Source: Oscillospiraceae bacterium (GTDB taxonomy: Bacteria; Bacillota; Clostridia; Oscillospirales; Oscillospiraceae). From it: a stretch of DNA of 64,000 nt. Numbering within the stretch: the stretch's first letter is position 1; each line of letters opens with the position of its first letter. A model generated the notes under the pieces. The model did not search any database, had not been told where the DNA came from, and saw nothing but the letters and a program-made list of their open reading frames with translations. Positions 52,741 through 62,185 of the stretch are shown here, in pieces. Where the stretch lies: contig JAFYAU010000008.1 in NCBI GenBank assembly GCA_017540565.1, positions 1 to 64,000 on the forward strand, read 5' to 3'. A program made the position numbers and the translations under genes.

Positions 52741-54098
52741 CAGCCGGCGCCGTCCTCTCTGTGGATGCGGTCGACGGAGGTGAAGGTGGTGTATTCCGGG
52801 ATCCATTCCAGTTCGATGGTTCCGGTCTCTCCGCGGCGGTTTTTCAGCACGATGCACTCGGCGAGATTGCCGACCTCGGAATTTTTGTTGTAATAATCCT
52901 CACGGTACAGGGCAAGGACGATGTCCGCATCCTGTTCGATGGCGCCGGATTCGCGCAGATCGCTGAGCATGGGGCGCTTGTTCTGCCGGGCTTCGTTGGC
53001 ACGGGACAGCTGGGACAGACAGATGACGGGAACGTTAAGTTCCTTGGCCATGATCTTCATCATTCGGCTGATATCGGACACTACCTGCGTCCTGCTTTCC
53101 GCGGCGTAGCGGCTGCTGCCGGTGGCGCTCTGCATCAGCTGCAGATAATCGATGACGACGAGCCCCAGATCGTCGATCCGGCGGCACTGGGCGTTCATGT
53201 CCGCCACCGTGAGAGAGGGGTTGTCGTTGATGAACAGCTTCAGTCCGCTGAGCGAGGAGGCAGCACGGGCAAGCTTCTTCCATTCCTCGGCGTTCAGCAT
53301 GCCGGACTGCAGCTTCTTGTTGTGGATGAAGGACTCGGAGCTGAGGAGCCGGAGAGCCAGCTGTTCCCGCGACATCTCCAGAGAGAAGACGGCAACGGAT
53401 TTGCCGGAACTCTTTGCCGCTTTCAGCGCAAGATTGAGCGCCATACTCGTTTTTCCCATACCGGGACGGGAGGCAATCAGGATCAGGTCGGAGTTGTTCA
53501 GGCCCATGATGGCGCTGTCCAGATCCGGCAGACCGGTGCTGAGGCCGGGGATGCTGCTGCCGGACTTCGAGGCTGCGGTGAGCTGCTCGTAAACGGAAGC
53601 CAGGACCCGGGAAACAGGGAGAAGTCCCGTGGTGTTCCTGCCCTGACGGAGAGCGTAGATCTTCTGCTCGGAGGAGTCCAGAATGTCTCCCGCGGAACCG
53701 AAGCCCTCCATCGCCATGGTGTTGATCTCGCTGCCTGCGGTGGCGATGCCCCGCAGCAGAGCCTTGTCCCGCACGATGTCGGCATATTCCTTGACGTTCG
53801 TGGACGTGGGCGTCAGATTCATCAGTTCGATCAGGTATTCTCCCAGCCGCTCGGTCGCCGTTCCGTTTTCGCGCATCTGCGCAAGAACGGTAACGAGATC
53901 TATGGTCTTGGAGTAGCTGAACATGGAATAGATGGTCTCGAAAACGGCACGGTTGACGTCCGAGAAGAAATCGTCTGCCTTCACGGTGCCGCACACGTCG
54001 CCGATGCACCGGGGGTCGATAAGCATACTGCCGATCACGGCCTGTTCCGCCTCAAGGTCATGAGGCATCTGCCGGCCCAGCAATTCGTCTGCTGCCAT
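52740..54098 (-). CDS. dnaB: Replicative DNA helicase DnaB
   Basis: A 452-residue hexameric helicase of the replication fork. The N-terminal DnaG-binding domain starts MPHDLEAEQAVIGSMLIDP. The RecA-like C-terminal domain has Walker A ASRPGMGKTSMALN, Walker B LVVIDYLQLM and the arginine-finger region. No intein is inserted. In Bacillus this gene is called dnaC. The order rplI-dnaB is widely conserved. tilS overlaps its stop. Confidence 0.96.
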   Translation of the reverse strand: MAADELLGRQMPHDLEAEQAVIGSMLIDPRCIGDVCGTVKADDFFSDVNRAVFETIYSMFSYSKTIDLVTVLAQMRENGTATERLGEYLIELMNLTPTSTNVKEYADIVRDKALLRGIATAGSEINTMAMEGFGSAGDILDSSEQKIYALRQGRNTTGLLPVSRVLASVYEQLTAASKSGSSIPGLSTGLPDLDSAIMGLNNSDLILIASRPGMGKTSMALNLALKAAKSSGKSVAVFSLEMSREQLALRLLSSESFIHNKKLQSGMLNAEEWKKLARAASSLSGLKLFINDNPSLTVADMNAQCRRIDDLGLVVIDYLQLMQSATGSSRYAAESRTQVVSDISRMMKIMAKELNVPVICLSQLSRANEARQNKRPMLSDLRESGAIEQDADIVLALYREDYYNKNSEVGNLAECIVLKNRRGETGTIELEWIPEYTTFTSVDRIHREDGAG

Positions 54099-54156
54099 GG
54101 GAATAAGCTCCTTTCCTGCGTGAGTGTTCGCTGAAAAGCGGATGACTGCCGGATCG

Positions 54157-54603
54157 TCAGGCTTCCGTGACTTCTACAGTGATGTTGGCGCTGACTTCGT
54201 ATCCGAGCTTGACTTTGACGGGAAAGGTCCCGAAGGTCTTGATAGGCTCGTTCTGGACGATCTTGTTCTTTTCCACGACAATTCCGCACTGCTGCGACAG
54301 AGCGTCGGCGATCTCCTTGCTGGTCACGGCGCCGAACAGTTTCCCGGCGCCTCCGGATTTTGCGGAGATGTGGACCGTCGTGCCTTCCAGCTGCCGGCCG
54401 GTATCCCGGGCCTGATCCTTCTCGCGTTCGATCTGGGCCAGACGGGCTTTTTCCTTGATGTTATAGGCGTTCAGGTTGTCCGGAGTGGCCTCCAGGGCCA
54501 GCTTTCTCGGAAGGAGATAATTGCGGGCGTATCCGTCCGAGACCTCGATGGTCTGGCCCTTTTTCCCCTTTCCTCTGACGTCCTGCTGAAGAATGACTTT
54601 CAT
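54157..54603 (-). CDS. rplI: 50S ribosomal protein L9
   Basis: 148 residues. The N-terminal rRNA-binding domain has [20 protein letters not shown] and [17 protein letters not shown] long connecting helix leads to the C-terminal domain ([16 protein letters not shown]). The length is full. It lies 38 nt after gdpP and 58 nt before dnaB. Confidence 0.97.
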   Translation of the reverse strand: MKVILQQDVRGKGKKGQTIEVSDGYARNYLLPRKLALEATPDNLNAYNIKEKARLAQIEREKDQARDTGRQLEGTTVHISAKSGGAGKLFGAVTSKEIADALSQQCGIVVEKNKIVQNEPIKTFGTFPVKVKLGYEVSANITVEVTEA

Positions 54604-54641
54604 GAGAGTTCCTCCTGAAATACAGTTTGTTTTGCAAGCGC

Positions 54642-56663
54642 TCAGGTGGACTGAGCGATGTTGTTGCGGGCGAGATAGGCGTCCACGGCCTCAGTGAGGC
54701 GTCCGCAGGCTTCCTCCGACGTTATGCCCGAGAGCTGCACACCGGCGGTGGAGCGGTTTCCGCCGCCGCCGAGCGCCTCCAGGATCTGCTGTACGTCCAC
54801 ATCGCCGATGCCACGGCCGGAGATAGCCACGCCGCCTTCCACAGGAGACAGGACGAAACTGGTAGTGATGCCCGAGATATTGAGAAGTTCGTCTGCGGCC
54901 TTGGCGATCACCACACGGTCGGCGGGGATGTCCGATACTGCGAGGGCGATCCCGTTTCCGTAGTCTCTGGCCTCGCTGATGATGGAATAGCGCAGCCGTG
55001 CGTCGGTCATGTCCGACTGAAGCAGCAGCTTGACGGACGCGGTGTTGGCGCCGCAGCGTTCGAGGAAAGCCGCCGCATCGAATGTGCGGCTGTGGGTCCT
55101 GATGGTAAAACTCTTCGTGTCGAGAACAATGCCGGATAGCATGGCATCCGCTTCGGCGGGAAGGATATCCGCCGGTTCCGCGATGTACTGAAGCAGTTCG
55201 CAGAGCAGTTCACACGCCGAACTGGCGCCCGGCTCGTGGAAGTTCAGATCGGGCTTCTCGATGTAATCCACCGCCCTGCGGTGGTGGTCGATCACGGCGA
55301 CCCGGTTGCAGGAGATGAGGAGGGATTCGCTCTCCACCTGGGACGGGCGGTTGGTATCCACCACGGTGAGGAGCGTTCCGCTGTCCGCCATCAGGATGGC
55401 CTCCTGTGCCGAGATGAAAACGCCCTCATATTCCGGAAGCACTTCCAGTTTCTCGACGAGCTGCGAGGCGAAGGACGCCTCCCGGTTCACCACGATGCGG
55501 CAGGGGATGTTCTGCTTGCGGGCGATGCAGCACACGCCCGCGGCAGCCCCGACGGCGTCCAGATCCGCAAGCTTGTGTCCCATGACCAGCACCATGCTGG
55601 CATCCTTGACAAGTTCCGCAAACGCACCGGACATGACCCTTGAGCGGACGCTGGAGGAACTTCCCTGCTCCTCGGAATGGCTGTCGTAGAACGTGAAATT
55701 CAGCGCGTCCTTCAGGACCACCTGGTCGCCGCCCCGGCTCAGGGCCATCTCCAGACTCAGCGAGGCGAAACGGAAAATCTCATCGAAGCTTTCGCCGCCC
55801 TTGCCGAGGCCGATACTGAGCGTGGCGCGGACGCCGCCGGAGCCGGTCAGCTCCCGGACGGAATCCAGGACGGAAAAGCGGCCTTCCTCGAGGCGGGGAA
55901 GGAAGCGGTCCTCGAATATGAAGAGATAGCGGTCACGGTCGGACTTGGTGAGGAAGCCTCCGCAGCCGGAAGCCCATTCCGTGATCCTGTCGTCGATGGA
56001 GGAAAGAAGGGCGGATTTGTCCTTCTCCGACAGACCTTTCAGCAGTTCGTCGTAGTTGTCCAGAAGGATCTGGGCGGCCACCGGCCGGGAATTGGTGTAT
56101 TCCTCGTAGGTGTCCGCGAATTCTGTGACGTCGACCCAGTAGGTCACGGCAAGAAAATCCCTGTCCGCGTTGGTGCGGTCGCTGCGGATGATGCTTCCGA
56201 AAACCTTGAACTTCCTGCCTCCGTGAGAGGTCAGACGGGGACTTTCGCGGTTACCTTCGCTCAGCCAGGTGCCGTCATAATCCGGGATCACGTCGGACAG
56301 GTTGATCTCAAACAGATGCTCCCGCTCGCCGGACAGTTCGGCAAACCGAGTGTTTGACCAGAGAATGCGGTCCGTGGAGATGTTGTAGATCACGGCAGGC
56401 ACCGGAAAGTTCACCATGTTGTCCCGCGCCGCGGTCCCCACACTGTCGGTGATGTTCTCGATGTAACTGACGAGTTCGCGCTTCCGCTTGCGGTCGGAGA
56501 TGATGGTAAAAATGAGCAGGAGCACGATGATGCTGCCTTCGCAGATCACCATCAGGATCCAGTGACCGCGGAAGAGGAAGCCGAAGCCGGCAAACAGGAT
56601 CAGCACGAAGAAGTAAAGACGCATGCTGGGCTGCAGAGCCTTCGGCAGGGTAATTTTATGCAA
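54642..56663 (-). CDS. gdpP: Cyclic-di-AMP phosphodiesterase GdpP
   Basis: About 673 residues. Two membrane helices (about 15-60) are followed by a PAS-like domain (about 75-165), a degenerate GGDEF domain (about 170-295; [15 protein letters not shown]) and a DHH-DHHA1 phosphodiesterase (about 330-665; [30 protein letters not shown]). It hydrolyses c-di-AMP and so affects potassium and wall homeostasis. The start is taken as TTG 56663, 8 nt after AGGGGGAG. The ATG at 56693 lies at the predicted transcription start and has no RBS. First gene of the operon. Confidence 0.9.
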   Translation of the reverse strand: MHKITLPKALQPSMRLYFFVLILFAGFGFLFRGHWILMVICEGSIIVLLLIFTIISDRKRKRELVSYIENITDSVGTAARDNMVNFPVPAVIYNISTDRILWSNTRFAELSGEREHLFEINLSDVIPDYDGTWLSEGNRESPRLTSHGGRKFKVFGSIIRSDRTNADRDFLAVTYWVDVTEFADTYEEYTNSRPVAAQILLDNYDELLKGLSEKDKSALLSSIDDRITEWASGCGGFLTKSDRDRYLFIFEDRFLPRLEEGRFSVLDSVRELTGSGGVRATLSIGLGKGGESFDEIFRFASLSLEMALSRGGDQVVLKDALNFTFYDSHSEEQGSSSSVRSRVMSGAFAELVKDASMVLVMGHKLADLDAVGAAAGVCCIARKQNIPCRIVVNREASFASQLVEKLEVLPEYEGVFISAQEAILMADSGTLLTVVDTNRPSQVESESLLISCNRVAVIDHHRRAVDYIEKPDLNFHEPGASSACELLCELLQYIAEPADILPAEADAMLSGIVLDTKSFTIRTHSRTFDAAAFLERCGANTASVKLLLQSDMTDARLRYSIISEARDYGNGIALAVSDIPADRVVIAKAADELLNISGITTSFVLSPVEGGVAISGRGIGDVDVQQILEALGGGGNRSTAGVQLSGITSEEACGRLTEAVDAYLARNNIAQST

Positions 56664-56704
56664 GAAGCTCACTCCCCCTTGAAAAGCGTACACATTGACA
56701 CTCT

Positions 56705-56733
56705 ATTATAGCAGACAACATACGGCGATTCAA
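56705..56733 (-). promoter_or_regulatory. Promoter of gdpP-rplI-dnaB-tilS-hpt-ftsH
   Basis: On the minus strand, -35 TTGAAT (56733-56728), 17-bp spacer, -10 TATAAT (56710-56705). Transcription would start near 56698, leaving a leader of about 35 nt before the TTG start. Confidence 0.75.
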
Positions 56734-56770
56734 CCGGTAAGTGGGGAAGGACCGGCCGGGAAAGGAAAAC

Positions 56771-56795
56771 GGCGGGCGGCCGAAGGCCGTCCGCC
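56771..56795 (-). terminator. Terminator of the cupin gene
   Basis: The stem GGCGGGCGGCC/GGCCGTCCGCC (one mismatch) with loop GAA, followed on the minus strand by GTTTTCC. Confidence 0.72.
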
Positions 56796-56824
56796 TGTCT
56801 GCAGAACAACAGTAACCGATGGGA

Positions 56825-57154
56825 TCATGTTTTCACAACGGCGATATAGATCTGCATGTCCGTGTCCCCCGTGTTCCGTATGCTGTGCCGGGAGCCTCTG
56901 GGACAGAAATGACACGTACCCGGAGCCAGCGGCTCCTCTGCCCCGTCGCAGAGGGCGGTCCCCGTACCGGTGACGATGAAATTGAAATCCATATCCTGTT
57001 CGTGGGTATGGGCGCCTATAGAGCAGCCCGGGGGAATAACGGCGAACATAACGCTTCCCGTTTCGCCGGGGATCACCTTGGCGAAAACAGTGCCTTCGCC
57101 GCCGTTGAGATGAGGGATGGAGTAATTGACGGCCTGGTTGAAATCATATGTCAT
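56825..57154 (-). CDS. Cupin domain-containing protein
   Basis: A 109-residue single-domain cupin. The first motif is GAHTHEQDMDFNFIVTGTG, with two histidines and a metal-ligand acid; the second is PGTCHFCPRGSRHSIRN. It probably binds a divalent metal. Whether it is an enzyme (isomerase, dioxygenase) or a sugar-binding protein cannot be told. Single gene, own terminator, divergent from the MBL-fold hydrolase. Confidence 0.82.
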   Translation of the reverse strand: MTYDFNQAVNYSIPHLNGGEGTVFAKVIPGETGSVMFAVIPPGCSIGAHTHEQDMDFNFIVTGTGTALCDGAEEPLAPGTCHFCPRGSRHSIRNTGDTDMQIYIAVVKT

Positions 57155-57285
57155 AACGGAACCTCTCTTTCTGAAAACTGCAGACGGGCAGGATGGCCGG
57201 GGACAAATCTTTCCGTTTCCATACTATCACATGCGGAGGGGGAAAGCACGAGGAAATCTTGGGGGAGCGGGACCGGTGCGGAGCT

Positions 57286-57313
57286 TTGATTCCCCGGGGT
57301 TTTGTGGTATATT
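57286..57313 (+). promoter_or_regulatory. Promoter of the MBL-fold hydrolase gene
   Basis: -35 TTGATT (57286-57291), 16-bp spacer, -10 TATATT (57308-57313), 33 nt before the chosen start. Confidence 0.6.
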
Positions 57314-57346
57314 AAAAACAGATCATCAGAGAAAGGACGAGGACAG

Positions 57347-58063
57347 ATGCCGGAAATGGAAAGAAAGCCTTACGAAACGGTTCCCGCCGGAGGGAAAGCA
57401 TGGAGCATCGAGGACAACGGAGTGAGGGCGCTCCTGTTTGAGGGAGAAAAGACGGCGCTTCTCGTGGATACCGGGTTCGGGGCCGGCGGAAGTCTGAAGG
57501 CGGTCACAGAACAGCTGACCGACAGGCCAGTGACGGTCGTGAACACGCATGCGGATCCCGACCATACCGGATGCAACGCGGAATTCGGAACTGTACTGAT
57601 GCATCCGGCGGAGTTCTCGGCCTATCACGCGAGGAAGCCGGGCATGCCTGTGGCACCCCTCTGGGAGGGCGATGTGATCGACCTGGGAGGAAGATCCTTC
57701 GAGGTCATTCATATTCCCGGCCATACGCCCGGGAGCATTGCGCTTCTGGACAGGGCAAACCGTCTTCTCCTGGCGGGAGACAGCGTCTCCCGCGCGCCGA
57801 TTTTCATGTTCGGCGAAGGGAGGAGCCTTCTGGCGCACCGCGAGAGCATGAGGAAGCTGCTCGGCATGGAGGACGCCTTTGACATCTGCTGGGCCGCTCA
57901 CGGGCCGATGGAGGTGGAAAAGGAGCAGATCCGCCGGCTGATCGAAGCGGCAGGCATGATCATAGATGGAAAAGTGGAAGGGAAGGAGCCCCCGATGCCC
58001 ATTCCCGCGAAAGAGTACGCGTGGTCCGGGGCGGCCTTTTTCTGCTCCGCAACGCAGCTGTGA
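57347..58063 (+). CDS. MBL fold metallo-hydrolase
   Basis: A 238-residue metallo-beta-lactamase-fold hydrolase. The metal motif is THADPDHTGC (H68-X-D-X-D72-H73), so the second histidine of the usual HxHxDH is aspartate, a variant seen in other clostridial members. Further ligands are H in IPGHTPGSI, D in LLAGDS and H in WAAHGP. Glyoxalase-II-like or lactonase activity is possible; the substrate is unknown. The ATG at 57347 follows AAAGGACGAGG and lies downstream of the promoter. Confidence 0.85.
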   Translation: MPEMERKPYETVPAGGKAWSIEDNGVRALLFEGEKTALLVDTGFGAGGSLKAVTEQLTDRPVTVVNTHADPDHTGCNAEFGTVLMHPAEFSAYHARKPGMPVAPLWEGDVIDLGGRSFEVIHIPGHTPGSIALLDRANRLLLAGDSVSRAPIFMFGEGRSLLAHRESMRKLLGMEDAFDICWAAHGPMEVEKEQIRRLIEAAGMIIDGKVEGKEPPMPIPAKEYAWSGAAFFCSATQL

Positions 58064-58254
58064 GCCGGACGGTCCGGAAAGCCCGGGAAAGGGGAAAGCG
58101 GGACCCGGATATACGCGGAAAAGAGCGGGTTCTCGGTTGACAAGGAAAACCGGTTGTGCTACTTTGTTTTATTATATAATTCTTGACCGGCCCGTCGTGG
58201 GACCGGGAGAACGCGGCAGGCCGCCGGCGCGCGCCCTGCGGAAAGGATGTCATC

Positions 58255-59322
58255 ATGGAGATCAAGATCACGAAAACGACTGCTCCGAAAGAAAAGCCGA
58301 AGGCAACGGAGCTTGGATTCGGCAAGTACTTTACCGATCATATGTTCCTGATGGATTATGACGGGGAGAAATGGGAGGATGCACGCATCGTTCCCTTTGG
58401 AAATCTTTCCCTGCATCCCGCCTCCACGGTGTTCCACTACGGCGCCGAGGTCTTCGAGGGCATGAAGGCGTACCGCACCCCCGAGGGGCGGATCCAGCTG
58501 TTCCGGCCCGAGGAGAACGCCCGCCGTCTGAACAGTTCGGCGGAACGCATCTGTCTGCCGCAGGTTCCGGAGGAAGCGTTCCTGCAGGCGGTGGACGCGC
58601 TGGTCGCGCTGGACGCAGACTGGGTGCCCTCCGAACCCGGAACCAGTCTTTATATCCGGCCGTTCCTGTTCGGCAACGATCCGTTCCTGGGCGTCCATAC
58701 CGTCCAGAAAGCGGTTTTCATGGTAATCTGCAGCCCCGTGGGTAATTACTATAAGGAAGGGCTCGCGCCTGTCTCCATCATGATCGAGGAGGAGGACGTC
58801 CGGGCCGTCCGCGGCGGCACCGGCTACACCAAGTGCGGCGGCAACTACGGCGCCAGTTTCAGGGCAGGCAAAAAGGCGGAGGAGAAAGGCTATTCCCAGG
58901 TCCTCTGGCTGGACGGTGTGGAGCGCAGATATATCGAGGAAGTCGGGTCCATGAACGTCATGTTCCGGATCGGTGACGAGATCGTGACGCCCGCTCTGAC
59001 GGGGTCCATCCTTCCCGGCATCACGAGAAAGAGCTGTGTGGAACTGCTGAAGTCCCGCGGCTATCAGGTGAGCGAGAGGCTGCTGAGCCTGGAGGAGCTG
59101 ACGAACGCCTGCCGCACCGGCGAGCTGAAGGAAGCCTGGGGCACCGGCACCGCCGCCGTAGTGTCTCCCATCGGACATCTGGTCATCGAGGACGAGAGCT
59201 TCACCATCAACGGCAACGAGATCGGTTCCGTGACGCAGGAACTCTACGACACCCTGACCGGAATTCAGTGGGGACGGCTGGAGGATACTTTCGGCTGGAC
59301 GCATCCGGTCACAGCGGAATAA
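58255..59322 (+). CDS. ilvE: Branched-chain amino acid aminotransferase
   Basis: A 355-residue fold-type IV PLP aminotransferase, last step of leucine, isoleucine and valine synthesis. The PLP lysine is K193 in GYTKCGGNYGAS. The family stretches YGAEVFEGMKAYR, RPFLFGND, VLWLDGVERRYIEEVGSMN and GTGTAAVVSPIG are intact. The ATG at 58255 follows GGAAAGGATG. A TATAAT lies at 58175-58180. The leader of about 70 nt has no T-box or peptide attenuator that I can see. Confidence 0.95.
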   Translation: MEIKITKTTAPKEKPKATELGFGKYFTDHMFLMDYDGEKWEDARIVPFGNLSLHPASTVFHYGAEVFEGMKAYRTPEGRIQLFRPEENARRLNSSAERICLPQVPEEAFLQAVDALVALDADWVPSEPGTSLYIRPFLFGNDPFLGVHTVQKAVFMVICSPVGNYYKEGLAPVSIMIEEEDVRAVRGGTGYTKCGGNYGASFRAGKKAEEKGYSQVLWLDGVERRYIEEVGSMNVMFRIGDEIVTPALTGSILPGITRKSCVELLKSRGYQVSERLLSLEELTNACRTGELKEAWGTGTAAVVSPIGHLVIEDESFTINGNEIGSVTQELYDTLTGIQWGRLEDTFGWTHPVTAE

Positions 59323-59339
59323 CAGAGAACAGAGCGAAT

Positions 59340-59372
59340 CGCCGCGGCTGTACGGCCGCGGCGTTCTTTTTC
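59340..59372 (+). terminator. Terminator after ilvE
   Basis: The stem CGCCGCGGC/GCCGCGGCG is followed by TTCTTTTT. The GGAGG of the next gene begins 2 nt after the T-run, so the small gene downstream depends on read-through or an unseen promoter. Confidence 0.82.
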
Positions 59373-59383
59373 GGGAGGAAGCC

Positions 59384-59605
59384 ATGAACGACGAACTGGA
59401 TATTGACGAACTGCTGGCCGCCGGGACAGATCTCCGGAAACTGTCCATACCGGAGAGGCAGACGCTTCTGAATGACGTTCGCGAGGCACTGGCCTGGCTG
59501 GACGGCAACGAGCCGAAGCGACGGAGCGGGGAGGCGTACGAAATCTGGTGCGACTGCCATGAGGATCTGGAGGATCTGGCGGAAGACCTGGAAGAACTGC
59601 TTTGA
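59384..59605 (+). CDS. Small acidic protein of unknown function
   Basis: 73 residues, strongly acidic. It is predicted to be all helix, with a repetitive tail (HEDLEDLAEDLEELL) and a CDC pair in EIWCDCHEDL. RBS GGGAGGAAG, 21 nt before alr, so it is likely co-transcribed with alr. The codon pattern resembles its neighbours. I recognise no family. It could be a small adaptor or simply a conserved hypothetical. Confidence 0.65.
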   Translation: MNDELDIDELLAAGTDLRKLSIPERQTLLNDVREALAWLDGNEPKRRSGEAYEIWCDCHEDLEDLAEDLEELL

Positions 59606-59626
59606 GCGGGACACGGGGGAACAGAG

Positions 59627-60766
59627 ATGAACGAACCGAAACGGACGTGGGCCGAGGTGGATCTCGGAGCGATCCGGCACAATTATGAGCAGATGAGGAA
59701 ACGGGCGGGGGACGGAGTGAAGTTCCTCGGGGTAGTGAAAGCGGATGCCTACGGACACGGCGCGCTCCAGGTGGCGGGAATGCTGCAGCGGGCCGGGGCG
59801 GACTATCTGGCAGTGGCCTGCTTGGATGAGGCGGAGGCACTGCGTCAGGGAGGCATTACGCTGCCCATTCTCATCCTCGGAGTAACGGATCCGAAGTACA
59901 CGGAGGAACTGATACGGATGGAGATCACCGCAGCGGTCGCGGATATGCATACCGCCGGGGAGATGTCGAAGATCGCAACCGGCCTCGGACGCAGGGCAAA
60001 GATCCATCTGAAGGTGGATACCGGAATGGGACGTATCGGCTTCATATGCCGCGGAGACCGGGATCCGGCCGCGCTGCTGGCGCAGGCCGCGGATCTGCCG
60101 GGACTGGACGCAGAAGGGATCTTTACCCACTTTGCCACCTCAGACATGCCCGGCGAAGGCGACGCCTACACGGAGGAACAGTATGAAGCCTTCCGCACGG
60201 TAGTGCGGGAAGCTGAACAGATCCGTGGGAAAAGGTTCCCGATCCGCCATTGCGCCAACAGCGGAGCGATGACTGGACATCCGGACAAGTTCCTGGATAT
60301 GGTCCGTCCGGGAATAGCACTGTACGGCTGCTACCCGAGCGAACTGACCGGCAATCTGGACCTGCGGCCGGCCATGTCGGTAAGGACGAGAGTCGTTCAG
60401 GTCAGGGAACTGATGCCCGGCGATTCGGTGAGCTACGGAAGGAGATTCATCGCTGAAAGACCGGTACGCACGGCGGTCGTTCCCATCGGCTATGCCGACG
60501 GCCTGCACCGGGTCCTGTCCGGCAGGATCGACATGCTGGTCCGGGGAAGGAGAGCACCTCAGATCGGAAGGATCTGCATGGACATGTGCATGCTGGACGT
60601 GACGGATATTCCGGAGGTCCGGGAAGGCGATGTCGTCACGCTTTTCGGAGAAGACGGAGGCGCCCGTATACCGGTGGAGGAACTGGCGGAGAAAGCCGGC
60701 ACCATCTCCTACGAGATGCTCTGCGCCATGTCCCCCCGGGTGGAACGGGTCTGGGTCGAACACTGA
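59627..60766 (+). CDS. alr: Alanine racemase
   Basis: A 379-residue fold-type III PLP racemase supplying D-alanine for peptidoglycan. The PLP lysine is K38 in VVKADAYGHG and the catalytic tyrosine is in SVSYGRRF. KVDTGMGRIGF, HCANSGAM and GRICMDMCMLDVT are conserved. Full length. It is followed by a bidirectional terminator shared with glmM. Confidence 0.96.
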   Translation: MNEPKRTWAEVDLGAIRHNYEQMRKRAGDGVKFLGVVKADAYGHGALQVAGMLQRAGADYLAVACLDEAEALRQGGITLPILILGVTDPKYTEELIRMEITAAVADMHTAGEMSKIATGLGRRAKIHLKVDTGMGRIGFICRGDRDPAALLAQAADLPGLDAEGIFTHFATSDMPGEGDAYTEEQYEAFRTVVREAEQIRGKRFPIRHCANSGAMTGHPDKFLDMVRPGIALYGCYPSELTGNLDLRPAMSVRTRVVQVRELMPGDSVSYGRRFIAERPVRTAVVPIGYADGLHRVLSGRIDMLVRGRRAPQIGRICMDMCMLDVTDIPEVREGDVVTLFGEDGGARIPVEELAEKAGTISYEMLCAMSPRVERVWVEH

Positions 60767-60773
60767 TGCATGA

Positions 60774-60823
60774 AACAACCGGCCGCGGGAGAGGAGATCC
60801 TCTTCAGCGGCCGGTTGTTTTTA
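60774..60823. terminator. Bidirectional terminator between alr and glmM
   Basis: The arms AACAACCGGCCGC/GCGGCCGGTTGTT are followed by TTTT on the plus strand; the convergent glmM stop is 13 nt away. Confidence 0.85.
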
Positions 60824-60835
60824 ATTCACTGTTTA

Positions 60836-62185
60836 TTATTCGGTGACATGCCCTTTGCTGCGAATCACGTCAATTACGGCATCCACGTATTTTTCACACA
60901 GCTCTTCGGTGTCAGCCTCGACCATGACCCGAATCACAGGCTCGGTCCCGCTTTCACGTACCAGGATGCGCCCCTGGTCGCCCAGTGCTTCGGCCACATC
61001 GGCCACCGCTTTCTGTACGTCCGGATCGTTCTGGGCTTCCGGCTTGCTCCTGACCCGCACATTCTTCAGCACCTGCGGGTAGAACACCACGGGAGCAGCC
61101 AGTTCGCTCATGGGTTTTCCCTTGGCCAGCATGACTTCCATCAGCTTCAGAGACGTGAGGATGCCGTCGCCGGTCGTCTCGTATTTCAGGAAGATGGTAT
61201 GCCCGGACTGCTCGCCGCCCAGCCGGTTCCCGGTCTGGACCATGTTTTCATAAACATATTTGTCGCCGACCTTGGTCTTGTCATACTCAATGCCGACCTT
61301 GTCCAGTGCCTTGTACAGGCCGAAGTTGCTCATGACGGTGGTCACAACCTTGTTGTTGATTAGTTTGCCGCGCTCCTTCATGTACAGGCCGTAGATGTAA
61401 AGAGTGTGATCGCCGGTGACCACATTGCCTTTTTCGTCTACGGCGAGACACCGGTCCGCATCGCCGTCGAAAGCAAATCCAACGTCAAGGCCGTTCTCCA
61501 CGACGAATTTCTGAAGGTGCTCGATGTGGGTGCTGCCGCAGTCCGTATTGATATTGAATCCGTCCGGACTGTCATTCATCACAAAGGTCCTGGCGCCAAG
61601 CGCGTCGAAAACGGCCTTGGCGATCTGCCAGGCGGCGCCGTTGGCCACATCAAGGCCGACCTTCACGTCCTTGAAACTGTAGTTGGACATGGAGATCAGG
61701 TGCCCGATATAGCGGTTGCGGCCGGCCACGTAGTCTACGGTGCGGCCGATCTGGTCACGCTCGGTGAGGGGGACCTCCGTCTTGCCGTCGATGTAATCCT
61801 CCACTTCGAGGATCGTCTCCTCATCCATCTTCTCGCCGCTGCCGTTGATCAGCTTGATTCCGTTGTCGTAATAGGGATTGTGGGAGGCGGAGATCATGAT
61901 GCCGCAGTCAAACCCGTCAACTCTGGTGATATAGGCCACGGACGGCGTTGTGGTGACGTGCATGATATAGGCGTCCGCGCCGCTGGCCATGAGGCCGGTG
62001 CAGAGAGCGTACTCGAACATATAGCTGGAACGGCGGGTGTCCTTGCCGATCACGATCTTGCACTTTTTGCCCAGACGGGCGCCGTAATACCAGCCGAGGA
62101 AGCGGCCAATCTTTATGGCATGTTCGAAGGTGAGCGTCTTGTTGGCTTCTCCGCGGAAGCCGTCGGTTCCGAAATATTTACCCAT
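60836..62185 (-). CDS. glmM: Phosphoglucosamine mutase
   Basis: A 449-residue alpha-D-phosphohexomutase converting GlcN-6-P to GlcN-1-P for UDP-GlcNAc synthesis. The phosphoserine is S101 in SASHNPYYDNG, the metal loop is DGDADR, the sugar loop GGEQSGH, and the phosphate-binding loop RESGTEPVIRVM. It is the last gene of the ribozyme-controlled nagB operon, its ATG overlapping the upstream stop (TGATG). Confidence 0.95.
   Translation of the reverse strand: MGKYFGTDGFRGEANKTLTFEHAIKIGRFLGWYYGARLGKKCKIVIGKDTRRSSYMFEYALCTGLMASGADAYIMHVTTTPSVAYITRVDGFDCGIMISASHNPYYDNGIKLINGSGEKMDEETILEVEDYIDGKTEVPLTERDQIGRTVDYVAGRNRYIGHLISMSNYSFKDVKVGLDVANGAAWQIAKAVFDALGARTFVMNDSPDGFNINTDCGSTHIEHLQKFVVENGLDVGFAFDGDADRCLAVDEKGNVVTGDHTLYIYGLYMKERGKLINNKVVTTVMSNFGLYKALDKVGIEYDKTKVGDKYVYENMVQTGNRLGGEQSGHTIFLKYETTGDGILTSLKLMEVMLAKGKPMSELAAPVVFYPQVLKNVRVRSKPEAQNDPDVQKAVADVAEALGDQGRILVRESGTEPVIRVMVEADTEELCEKYVDAVIDVIRSKGHVTE

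Noticed and set aside
58064-58254. T-box or leader-peptide attenuator ahead of ilvE
   Set aside because: No T-box core sequence, specifier hairpin or run of branched-chain codons was found.
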